From the NCBI RefSeq assembly GCF_003945595.2, contig NW_024103441.1:992001-1056000 (forward strand): DNA of 64,000 bases. Reading direction: 5' to 3'. Positions 1 through 12,000 of this stretch are shown one piece after another; the stretch's first letter is position 1; each line of letters opens with the position of its first letter. Source of the stretch: Pipra filicauda. Its lineage: Eukaryota; Chordata; Aves; Passeriformes; Pipridae. The translations under genes were made by a program, and so were the position numbers. Below the pieces are notes generated by a model. The model saw only the letters and a list, made by a program, of their open reading frames with translations, ran no database searches and was not told the origin of the DNA.

Positions 1-3000
1 CTAATACCAGATACAACAGCTCATTTAAAAAACACACAGTCACTGAGTGCCTTACACAGCAGCTGAATTCAAGGGTGATGTTATTTTCTGCTTGGTGTTT
101 GTTTATGTGCCTTGTTGTTCCCCTCCAAGTCCCCTGCGTTTTATTAGTTCAGGAAATATCTTCAAGTTCTCCTGCACGGAGGCATTTGCACGGTGCTTCA
201 CTGCTCACCGAGGCTGTGCTCTCTCAATTATAACCAAAGGATCGGGAGACCACGCAATAAAAACACAGGCAAGAGTCAGGCTAAAACAAACAACCAAAGG
301 CTTGAAACAAATTGAGGAGAAACAAAACCAAGCGCATAAAATAGCAAACAAACCCCAAAACCAGGTGTGATAGGCACAGACAAATAATTGAATATCCAAA
401 TCCTCGCAGAGCAAAGCTGACGTACCACGAACTGCTCCTCACTGCTCAGCCTGCCCTGGTAATAGGGAGATTTAGAGGCTTTGGAACAAAGCTCCTTTTA
501 TTCTGCAGCACCACCACGGAAGATGCAGAGTGACCTGATCCAGGCTGATGGCTGAACACACAACTGCTGCAGGGGCTGCAAAGTTACACAACGAAACCCA
601 AGACACTTCTCCTCAGCCTCGTCACGGGTGCCACAAACAGAGACCCCACAAACCTGCCTGTCAGCACCAGCAGGCAAACACTGCTGATCTCAGGGCAGGC
701 CAGGGGGTGCCAGCACCCACATCAGTGCCAAGGGACTTCACGTTGCAGCTGCTGCTGCTGCCAGTGCACGACAAGGTGCAGAGCTCCCCATCCCTGACTC
801 CGGGCAATGTTCCTCCACCCAAGCACAAAACCATTCCCATGATGGATTTGGGGGAGGTGTTTCCTTTTTTTTGTTTTGTTTAGGGTTCTGTTGGATTTTT
901 ACTGTAATAAGTATGATGGCCAGGGAAGTTTGACTGCACCTTTCATGGCAGAAAAGCTCCATTCAGCAGAGGGTCACATTTACTTTCTCAAATATTACTT
1001 TTCATTACCTTTCCTTCAGAACCTTGAGTTCCCCCCTCCCCTCAGCGTGGCACACGGAATTAGATAACACAGGATCTTATAACAGTTTGGAAATTACAAA
1101 ACAATTCTATTTACTACATACCAGACTGCTCGAAGAGATTAAAGAGAGTGTCTTTTCAGTTTCATTAACATATGTATATCTCAACAGACTTAGACGTAGA
1201 ATAATAAATGCATTTTGAAGAACAGTAAATGCTTGTTAGAAAAAGAGCATTTTTAAGGTTTAAAACAGCAAAAGCAGAAACTTGTCTATAGCGACAATAA
1301 GGCTTAGAGAGGAAACAGCAAGAGGATTGAAATGAAAACAAACACCACACAGAAAACAAACAAAACTGTCTTTCCCCACTAAATCTTTTCCAACCAGTGA
1401 CTGAGAATTCGGGTTAGTATGGCTTCTGGAGCACTTCCCATAGATGGGAAAACATAACAATAGTTACAGGTGGCTTCTAAGGGAGGTTGTCAAAAACTTG
1501 GGTCTTCAAAATTCCACGAAACACAGAATTGTCGGAGTAGAAAATACGCCTCACGTTTCAGTTCCAGAATATACAGAAATTCATTTTATCTCCGTTTTTA
1601 TCACAGAAACATCAGGTTTTACACACTGTCAGTGCCACTCTCATTGTCTACTCCAATCTGTTAGTAAAGTCATCAGGATGAGACTTAGAAATGACTGTCA
1701 TTTAGGCACTCTTAGACTGTCTCATGGATTTGAGAGCTCACACCACCTGAACAAGAAAATAGTAAAGATGGATGGGAGAAAACTCCTATTGCTCTACATC
1801 AGCACTGACTTTAAAAGGAACACAACAAAACTGCAAGCAAAACAAGAAGTTCCATTTAATAAGCTTCTGCTCACTGTTTCCCCAGCAGCTCGGGGTTAAT
1901 TTTGACAGGTGTGTGCACAAGTCATTTAAGCATTAGGGATCACCTTCCTCATATTTGCCATAGGTGGACAAACACTCCTGAAGCTCTGACCTATTGACAC
2001 AGCTCTGGTGACAGGGAAGAATCTACAGTGTATGCCTTTAAAATATACATGCAGGGAAAAAAAGCTATGCAGAAGATGGTTATGGAGAGGAAGGGGCTGG
2101 GATGTGGCAATTACTGGGAGTTGGAAACAACTATTTACTCTTCCACTGAATAACTTAAAAAAATAATTCACCATGGCAACAATCATACTTCATAGTAGAT
2201 AAAGCACTGAATGCTACAAAGCCTTTGCAAAATGAATTATGCACCAGTGTGTAGCATGCACTTTCTTTATGTTACTGCACACATATTCCAACAAAATGTC
2301 CTTTTAGACTCATCTGGCATTTGCTTTTTCACTGCACCAAATACCATCTACTTTTCTGACTTCTGTCCCACTCTGATCTCATGGATCTGGAATTGCTGAA
2401 GGACTTTATTGTGTTCCATTCAAGAGATTGATATAAAATAATTAACGCATTAATTATTTCCTTAGGTTGAATTGAATGTTATATTGAAAAAGAAGAATTA
2501 TTTCCTCTTATTCGTAATGGCTTCTTCCCCCCCATTGCTCAAATTGCATCATATTCAGAGTAAATTTGTATCAAAGTCACAATTATGACGATTGGTAGTA
2601 CATTGTCTTCTCTATTTCAAATCCAAAGATAAATTATCAGGCTTTGACAGGACAACAGAAGTTCAGCAGCATAAGGACACACATTCCTACACGCCGGGTA
2701 GCTCAGCCAAAGCAGTGTGAGAACTGCAGTCCACAACACATCGGTGAGGTTCAACAAGTACTTTCATCAGCCCTTCACAAATCAGCAAGTTATTCAGCCA
2801 TGGAGGCACAGGACAAGGGTACAAGCAGAAAAGGACATCGCCCTGCCCCTGAGAGTTTCTGTTTGCCCTGAAGAGGATGCATCTAAGGACTGAGGCTGCA
2901 CCAGCACCACCGACCCACACCCCCTGCTCTGGGTCAGTCCCACCCGGAGCTCACCTTTACTCACGGGTGTGAGGGGCTGTTCCTTCACAAACCCTGGGAA

Positions 3001-4297
3001 AGAACCCGAACGGAATGTGTGGAACCACTAGGTGTCAGCAGAAGAAAGTGCACGGCCACAGCTCCGAGCCCAAAAGCCGAGCCTGGCTTCCCAACATCAC
3101 CCACCGGCTCAGGACTGCAAACCCCTTCCCACGCAGCCAGCTCTGGGAGGTGACCTACTGCGGGAATGCAGGGTTTAGACGATGACAAAAACAGCAAGAA
3201 AATGGGAATTTGGAAATTTGAGTCATTCCCAGGAAGATCATCTGCCTCAATACAGCCCAGAAAACACCCCACTGCTGCCGTGTTTGGCTGTACTTGACAG
3301 CAACAGAGGTGTGTGGTGACTGCACTTACATCACACCCAACACATGCTCTGCTGTACTCAGCATCCAGCTTAATGCAGCTATAGAAAACACAGTAGGGAA
3401 CAGCACTGAATGTTGTCAAGTAAATCTTATTATTACACTTGCAAATTGTATTACCTGGATATGTTTTTCCACACAATTTCTAATTACCAAAGGCCTCAGA
3501 AAGTTGATGGCAACAGAAACTTCTCGCCAGTGTTCTGGTGTTTATGTCCATTACACAACCTTCTACCTCTGGAATAAAAGCCTCTGAACAGAATAAGAGT
3601 TCTTAATGTGCTCAAGTATAATAATGTGAATTTAAAGTCTGCTCTGTGACACATTCTGGACCTACACCGAATAATGAAAAATCAATTCACACCATTTATC
3701 CCAAAAAGTCAGCTCACACCAGTGAGATGGCCTATGAAATTAAACTGTCTTATGAAAGGAGGAAAAGCTGCTGCTTCTTTGAATTTATTTCCTAATTATC
3801 AGTGATATTAAATGAACAGTCAGATTCCTTGAGTTACAGGCCATGAAATGCAAAGAACCACATCATGTTTGGTATTGCTTATGCCCCATATTTACCCCAT
3901 GTGAAGGTGACACATGAATGTGAAACACTTGCAAATTTTCTTTATCTAAATCTAATACCAGAAGGTATAATCAGAAGCTAAATTTTTTGATTTACAAAAG
4001 GACTTAGGAAAGAAATCCCTGAAAATTTCCACTTCCTGATTACTAAATTGTATTTTATGACATATTTGTGCAGCTATGTTTACAGGTTTTCTTGGATAGA
4101 ATGATAAGCAAACCAAACCATTTCTTCTACTTCCTCAGGTTAGCTGTCCCTCCAAGTTGCACTTTCTAGGGGTGTGCCACTGACAACTCATTTCAAACGA
4201 TCATCTTTAACATTCAGCCTTCAAAATACCAGATGGCATTTCCAGAACAGCAATTTAAATTTTTTATTTTCCTTCATAAATCCCTTAACTAGTTAAT

Positions 4298-4341
<44 letters not shown>

Positions 4342-5902
4342 CACATCCAGGCAAAGCATACACCAATATTCCCAGAGTTGCCTGGCAACTGCAGGGAGGA
4401 GCAGGGGAGCACAAGGAAGCCTGCGCGGACAGAGGGAGCCGCTGTCTCCCGGCAGGGAGAAAGGAGGCTCACGGCCAGGGTGCCTCACACGGCCCAGTTC
4501 CAAACACCTCCCCATCCCAAACACCTCCCCTCGTTCCACCTGAGACGCTCTGACAGCCCAGCTCTTACACCCAGACACACACACACACCCGAGCCAAGAC
4601 AATTTATTTTTTCCCACACGCAGCGATTCCCCCCGTGCTGACCTCAGAAGTTATTTCTGAACCCTGAATATGAATTGTTGAAATGGTGCTTGTCTGATGG
4701 TGATAACTGGGCTGTTTGAAATTCAGGCTATTTTCTCCTTCCGGCTTTAAAAATAACAAGTAAGACAAACTGTAGTACTGAAGACACTTCAGTAACTGAA
4801 ACATCCTCAAGAAACACTATGCTTTTGGCCTCCAAATGCTTGAGGCTGAGAAAAGGAGGTATTAAGACAAAAGGAAATTTTGTCCTCTACAGAGATCTTG
4901 TTAAGCAGCCACAGGTCTAAACAACAGCAGTTCAAACTGGGCCATGAATTGGGATTTACCAGGGCATTGGACTTGCACATGTGTGTGCTTCCCCTGTTTC
5001 AGAGAGAGGAACATAGAATATTCTGGAAGTATTCTGGGGATCACTCTGCATTTAGGACATTTCATCTTCCATATTTCTGGGACATATCTCATGAATTACA
5101 CATGGATGTTTTTCACACTATTTACCCTGTCTATCAGCAAATGTACACACTTTAGAAGGACCCCCCTAAGCACACAGTATCAAAACCAGAGTGTCACAAA
5201 ACATGTGGAAATACATTAATTTGGCAGGACAGGGTTGCATTGAAGTCCGTGAAGACACCTGCAGTAACCCAGGAACAGGTGCCTCACGAGAAGCAATAAA
5301 AACCAAGATCAAGCACAAAAAAGTCCTTCCCCCACTCCAATGGCACTAAACAAGAGATCAGCTCTAAACCAGGAGCAAGAGACTGAATTTCCCTAACAGA
5401 CATTTACTGTCAATAGTTACAACTCCAGACATCCTTCATATTTCTGTAAAAAACACAATTTCTTTACTAATTATGTTCTTAAAATCCATGATTTCACAAA
5501 TTTGCGTTTCACAGTTAAACATGCATTGTGTAAAAACTTTTATCTTTTACTGCCTTTAAAAATAACACAATGAAGAGATGGGTTTTGCAGGGAGAGGTCA
5601 GCTTTGCACTAGCCTCTTTTGATCAGTTTATACTTTTTTACCATCTCTTTTCTAACTTAACTGCATTCAAAACCAAACAACACCCATACCTTTCCATAAG
5701 CAGGTTTCTCCCCGTGAGAAGGATCATGCTTGCTGCAGCTCTTTCATTTTGGAGACTTGAACACTGTTTTCAGTACCAGGCAGCCAAAGAGCCACCATGC
5801 TGACCTTAGTAAAAGCAGGTTATGCTACACTTCAAATTGTTAGGTTCTTTCCTCCACCACAGCTGCAGATTTACATCTTATTCCTACTAATTGCCTACTT
5901 AC
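1..5902 (-). other. DENND1A: DENND1A intron after exon J (partial)
   Basis: The intron starts with donor gtaagt and runs off the left edge. It is AT-rich non-coding sequence with a (CA)n tract at 4300-4339 and a shorter one at 4574-4588. Reading frames such as the 151-codon plus-strand frame at 1444-1899 show no recognisable domain and no splice or promoter support. I see no gene here. Confidence 0.85.
4300..4339. repeat. (CA)n dinucleotide microsatellite
   Basis: About 20 uninterrupted CA units, ending in tgcacatcc. On the transcribed strand this is (TG)n within the DENND1A intron. A second, imperfect CA run of about eight units lies at 4574-4588. It is likely length-polymorphic. Confidence 0.97.
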
Positions 5903-6028
5903 AGGTTCAATTTTCAGGGCGTTTCTGTAGCTCCCAAAGAAAGCTGCTTGTGCTTTTAGAAACGCTCTTGCCACACCATCTCCAGTGGTTGTAGAGACTT
6001 TCTTCAATCTGTTCTTCAGTGCAGAAAC
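5903..6028 (-). CDS. DENND1A: DENND1A exon J (about residues 290-331, start of dDENN)
   Basis: This 126-nt exon of 42 codons, phase 0 at both ends, encodes [20 protein letters not shown] followed by [20 protein letters not shown] and EP. The acceptor is gatttcag and the donor is gtaagt. [19 protein letters not shown] is the opening signature of the dDENN module. It is the last exon before the left edge. The next one, expected to begin EEPITFCEEAF, is not in positions 1-5902. Confidence 0.97.
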
Positions 6029-9000
6029 CTGAAATCACACAGCAGGTCTAGATCACTCTCCTATCACAAACAAAGCGTAACACATTGGGGCACAGCTAAA
6101 TGAAAAACGTGCTAACCACAGCAGCAGCTATGACAAAAGGCGACATTGTGAATTCAGAGTTGAATTTTTCAGTTCTAAAAGCATTACTTTTCAAGCTGTT
6201 TTGCCTCTCCAAGATACAATTGGATTCTATTCAGAAACCAATAGGACAATAAAAGCTTCATTGAACCTTCCCTCCTACTTAAAATCCGCTGCTAAGTACT
6301 GTTTTAAAGGTAGTCCATGAAGTTCTGTGTCATTTTTTATTAGAATCCATGAAAGAATTACAGATAAATTAGTCAAACATCAAATTAATAAGAGAAACCG
6401 CTCTGCATAGCTGGGCCATCCATCACCACCAAGGCTAAGATCAAATTCAGGAGGTCTGAAAAAATTTGTTCGTCACAAGTCCAAGTTTTTTTTAAGGCTA
6501 TATTCCCTTGTAGACTTAATGGAAAATAACCCCATGAGAGCTGTATTTGAGGCTGGGGGGGTTCCCTCCCCAGCCGCTCTCCCACTGCCCCTCAGCAGCA
6601 CTCGGGGAGCAAACACGCACAGCACACTTGTGGGCTCAGACAGGGAGATACAGACCCATGAGGAAAAGGCTCGAATTAGGAAAATTAATTTAATTTATTG
6701 CCAATTAATATACAGTCAGATAGCGAGAAACAAAGACAGAAACTCAGGCACCTTCCTTCGCCGCCTGTTCCCAGCTCAGCTCCCTGCCCCGATCCCGCCT
6801 CCCCTCTGCCCACACCAGTCCCAACAGCTCCTCCCGGACGATCCTTCCCCCTCACACTCTTCCTCACCCTACCAGGGGGTGTTTTGCCTGTTTTCAGATT
6901 GTTTTGAAGTGGTTTGTCAAGAGCTGAGCTGTGCCTGCCCCAGCCGCCCCTCAGAGCCCCTCAGAGCCTGCCATGGCTTCTCAGAGCCCCTCAGAGCCCC
7001 TCAGAGCCTGCCATGGCTTCTCAGAGCCCCTCAGAGCCCTTCATGGCTTCTCAGAGCCCCTCAGAGCCCCTCAGAGCCCTTCATGGCTTCTCAGAGCCCC
7101 TCAGAGCCTGCCATGGCTTCTCAGAGCCCCTCAGGGCCCCTCAGAGCCTGCCATGGCTTCTCAGAGCCCCTCAGGGCCCCTCAGAGCTGCCATGCCCCTC
7201 AGAGCCCCTCAGAGCCTGTCACAACCCCTCATGGCTTCTCAGAGCCCCTCACGGCCCCTTCAGAGCCCTTCATGGCCCCTCACAGCCTGTCATAACCCCT
7301 CATGACCCCTCACAGCCCCTCATGGTCCCTCACAGCCCCCTCCGAGCCCTTCATGGCCCCCACAGCCCCTCACAGGGGGCCTCAGCCCCGTCCCTCCCTC
7401 AGCTGCTCCTGCGTGTCCCGGATCCGGGGAGGGCAGAGTTGCCCCTCATCTGGCTCCACTGGTGTGAAATACTGAATCCATGCTGGGCACTGCTTGTTTT
7501 CCTCTCAGAACTAGATGTTGTCTTTGCACTTGTGTTTACCAAAACAGTTGCAAAGACATTTCCTTTTAAATATTCCGCAGATTCTGCTGTAGGAGGCATT
7601 TCATTACAGTTATTTAGTATAACAGAAATAACCAAGAGCGTGTCCAGCACTGTTTATAAATCGGAGTGCTGTGGCTTATGCCAATGATCCGGGCATTAGT
7701 GAGCCCACAAACCCACATTAACACAACACGTGATACCAGATTTAGTCTCATATCCATAAAATAAGCTCACTCCTATTCACTGAGATAATGTCCCTCAAGC
7801 TCTGTAATTCTCTAAATGTAAAAGCTTCACCAGATTTTCAAACCTGAACAGCACACTTCATGTTCAAATGGGTCTGAACTTTTAGGGATGAAATATCCAT
7901 TTATTTCCTATATTAACTTATGCAAAACCATTTAAAGGTAGTTCTTAAAAGTGCAATAAAATGTCCAGAGCTCTGAGTAACTTTTAAATCCATCTCAAAC
8001 GTTGTTATAAAGGGTTTTCTTTAAACATTAATGTGAAGATACAGAACTTGCCATCTATATAGAAGGAAAAGGCTTCATTTTAAACAAACCAGAAGTTCAG
8101 AGGGCTGGTCACAGCCTTTCTGTGCTTCAGCTCCCCTGGCTGGTACAGAAGCACAATATTGACAGGTATTTTGATAATTCCTTGAACACTGTAGCATGTC
8201 TGTTTTATACATATGCAGGATTACTGCAATAGGTATGCCATAGTTTTTAACAAAAAAAAAATGTTAACAGCAAGTTTAAAGAGACTAAAAAGCAACAAAA
8301 AAAAAAAACCCTCATACTTTCTATGGAATAAATTAGTACATAACTCAAAGAAGATGATATGAGCAGAATTAGGGTTGTTTCCTGCCAAAAGAGGCAGTCA
8401 TACTCAAAAAACCCTAAAAGACTGTGACCACTGAAAATGAGGATTATTTCTAGCCAAACAGACACATATACATGCAGTCTACCCTGAAAGTGTTTTTAAA
8501 GAAGATTTTTATACTTCTGGCAGTTGAGGTTTAAAGGTCCGATTTCAACTCTCACCATGTTTCAGAATGCAATCTGTGCAATGCAGCAGAATGAAATGGT
8601 TCAGTAAAGGTGCTAGTGGAAATTCTTTTAATTAGGTCCAGGGCTTTTCAGTTGTCAACATGAATAAAGCAAGAAACCTTCTACTGCAAATGCAGTGTAA
8701 GAAATAAAAACGGATTCACCTTTAGGAAGATGGTTTGGCTACAGGGCTGTGGTTTGGTACTTCTGGTTGTCCTGGAAGCAGGACACTGATTTCCCTGAGT
8801 GAGAGCCAGGAACAGCAGCCTGTGGTGGGTGGTGAGGGACTGGACAGCAGGAGCTGCATGGCCACAGCACCGATGTCCCCAGGCCCCTGCAGTGTCCCCA
8901 CACCCTGCCTGCCCTGCCCCAGGGCTCCACAGAACCACTGCACACCGACAGAGCCAGCCTGGCCTTCAGCCCTTGGAACGTGGAGCTCTGGCTACAACCA

Positions 9001-12000
9001 CGACTAGAAGATGACACTTATTTGGAAATACATGAAAAATCCATAAAGGTTGCATAAAAAAGAAATAAATTACTACCCCCTCTTTGCTATTCGTTGCAAC
9101 ACAGACGGTGGTGTAGGAGACTTGTCAGCAGCAGATGCACTTATTGTAATCACAGTCCTTAATAAATCTCTTTTTTTTAATAATGACTATTTTAAAAGGA
9201 AAGTTGCTTCCCGGGGTGCTCTCATGCTGCCAGATTTTCAGCAACACATCAGAAGCAGAAGGTGAAGGAGGGACAGTTTTTCACATTTCAGACAGTGAGT
9301 CAGTAACACAGTAGTACACACCTTGATTTTCCTGGCCAGTTCAGGAAGCCTGACAGCCAACAGGTACTGCTGGGGCAAGTGGGGCAAAGAAACTTTATCT
9401 GACTCTGCTGGAACTGCCCCTGCAGCTCCTCTGACACAAATGCTAACTGGAAAGACCCTTGGGTAGCCTATGTTTGCTTGGATCCTAGGAATTAAAGAAT
9501 AGCTCATTCTAGATTCTCAAGAACCAACAGTTTAGGTAGCAACATCACTGTCATGAAACTCAAGCACAGCACACTACCTGAAGCTCTACAAGAACCATTG
9601 GACTTCATTCACTTGATTTAAAAAACTGATCAAGGAGGGGGGGAAACGGCTTTAGAAATTTTCCACTGGATTAATTACCTGATGGTGAATGCATCACACA
9701 GAAGATGTTTTTCCTCACTGCTGAATATAGATAGATTTAATTTAGCAAAGTAAATTTTGTCTATTCAGCAGTGCATGAATTGCTCACTGCTCACATTAAG
9801 TAGCAAAGCTGACATAGTAGTTTGACATAACAAGCATTTATGATCAGGAAACTCCTGAAGACATTTTTAGTTTCTCAGGTCATAAATGCATCTACTTAGA
9901 CCAAGACCAGAGGGGAGACACGCTCCCAAAATCTCCCCTTCCTCCCAGGGAAGAAAAAAGGAAAGGAAAAAAAAAAAAAAGAAAGGAAAAAAAAAAGTAT
10001 AATGGATTGGCTTTAGAGTCTCCCTGCTGAGATGAACAACTTGATCCACTTACAGTTCCAAACACATGATGCATGAAAGAACTGACAGAAATTCAATTCT
10101 TGCACAGCAGAGCAGCTGCTCTCTAGTGGTCAAAGCCAACTCTGGAACAGTGTGAAGGGAGAGACCTGGAGGGGAAAACTGCCCCATCCAGGTACCTGAA
10201 ACAATGCAGAGAGCCCGGGCCGACAGAAACCCTCATCCCAAACATTAATTACACAGCGCACCACGACTCGAGTTAAAGCTTTGTTGTGAAAAATATTAAT
10301 CCCAGCTGTATTTATATGGCACTTGTGAAAAAAACTACCCCACGTACGCTACTGGTGAGCCCTGCCAGTTAATTGAATTTGCTGGCAGCACTTCCTCTGC
10401 TCTGCTCTAAACATCCTCCCAGATAAAATGGAGCTTTTAAATAGACCTGTGGAAAACTGAATCAAGAAATTTGAACTAATAAAACACAACTCTCTACTGT
10501 TATAAAAGTGAAGTAAAAGTAAATAATGAAAGGAAGGAAGTCTCTTAAAATTTATTACATTCCAAAGCTTGAAGTTCTGTGTTTATTGCAGGAGTCTCTT
10601 CTGATGTTCTACAGTGCACCCACAACAGCTCCTTTAATGAAGTCTCATAAAATCTAATATAATACTTGATTGTTGACAAATCATATCCATGTTTGAGGCC
10701 CCGTGCTCACTGTATCCAGACATTTCTTACATAATTCCATGAAATTTACAGGTCTGTCATTGCCGGGTTGTGGAGAATGGCACGAGCGGTGACCAGCTGG
10801 CACATTTGGATGCTGGGAGTGAAATCAAAACGAAAAACTATATAAAGCCAGAAAAATTCATGGAAGCAACTTTTATAGACTGAATGCTTGGTTAAAGCCA
10901 AATTGCTCCCAATCAAGATGGCCCTTTGCCTTCCTCCTGAGCTCCCTGTTCCTGCAGGATGGATCCCACTGCGGATCCCAGGGGAATGCTGGGGGGTCAC
11001 TGCAGGAGGCACTGGGCAGTCACCATCCCTGGAGCTGCTCCTCAGACACACCACCTTAGACTGAGCTCCCTGAATACCAATTTTCTTTCCTAACTGCACA
11101 TAGAAAGGTTCAGATCTCCCTGCCAGCACAGTATTTCCATGGAGCAAAAGAAATCCAGATCTTCCCTGCCATGTTCTCCTAAACATTCACCCTCTGCCCT
11201 AAAAACAGCTTACATTCTCACACACTTCTCTGCTCTTCCCCCTCAGCTTCTTTAGTGGAGATGATTCCAGCAGCAAGCGGGATGGCTTCGCGTCCCATCA
11301 AAGGGAAATGTCCCATTAAAGGGAAAGATCAAGTGTTTATGCAACATTTCTATCAAGTTATTAAAGAAAGCAAATAATTTACCAAGAAAAAGTGCAGATG
11401 AGAAAGAAATTAAATTCTGAATTCTAGCAGTGCGTGAAGTGAAGATGTAGGAATCCATTTCACACCATATCACAGGATATGAAATGCAAGAAGTTCTTCA
11501 AAGCTCACCTGGAAGCAGTCACAGGAACAAGCCCACCCAATTTCATTTGGAAACAAAAGTTATCTAACAATAATAGGATTTCTAGCTCCCGTGAGAACTG
11601 GCTAATTTTCATTAGGAGGCTTCAAAGCATGTCTGCAAATGTTCAAACAGACATTCCTGAACACCTGAGGGAAGAACTGAGGAGCAGCAGTTTGGCTCCA
11701 TCTCTCCACACGTACCACGTCATTGGGGAGGCTCTGCAGGTCATCGAAAGGCGTTTCCAGTGTGTTGGTGTCCACGTTCAGAATCACCACATCCTCCAGG
11801 GCCATGCTTCGGACCTTCTACATGGGAGCAGAGCCAGGAAAAGGGAAGGACAACGTCAGTATGAGGAGCTGGTTAAATTTGATGCAGAACATCATGGCAT
11901 TACAGCACTTCAAGCATTTTAAAAACAACCAACATTCCTGACTTTGCCATCATTTGTTTTACTCATTTGACAATGCTGAAAAATTAACCTTCAGTTGGCA

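Larger units (their letters stand above)
6029..11715 (-). other. DENND1A: DENND1A intron between exons I and J
   Basis: This 5687-nt intron has donor gtacgt and acceptor gatttcag. It contains the 10-bp minisatellite at 6947-7375, an A-rich tract at 9951-9996 and a candidate conserved non-coding element around 10200-10450. No other exon or gene was recognised. Confidence 0.9.

Noticed and set aside
1444..1899. 151-codon plus-strand open frame
   Set aside because: No recognisable domain, antisense to an intron, no promoter or splice context; its length is within chance for many frames over 64 kb.
2694..2760. tRNA-like sequence: GGGTAGCTCAGCC followed ~50 bp later by GAGGTTCAACAAG, resembling A and B boxes
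   Set aside because: The acceptor and anticodon stems do not pair and the B box departs from consensus. It could be a decayed tRNA-derived fragment or coincidence, with too little to annotate.
4300..4620. 110-codon minus-strand frame with a VCVCVCVC run
   Set aside because: It is the translation of the CA microsatellite and its flank.
10115..10132. CTCF-like GACCACTAGAGAGCAG on the minus strand
   Set aside because: The GGG core is broken (GAGAG instead of GAGGG), which usually abolishes binding.
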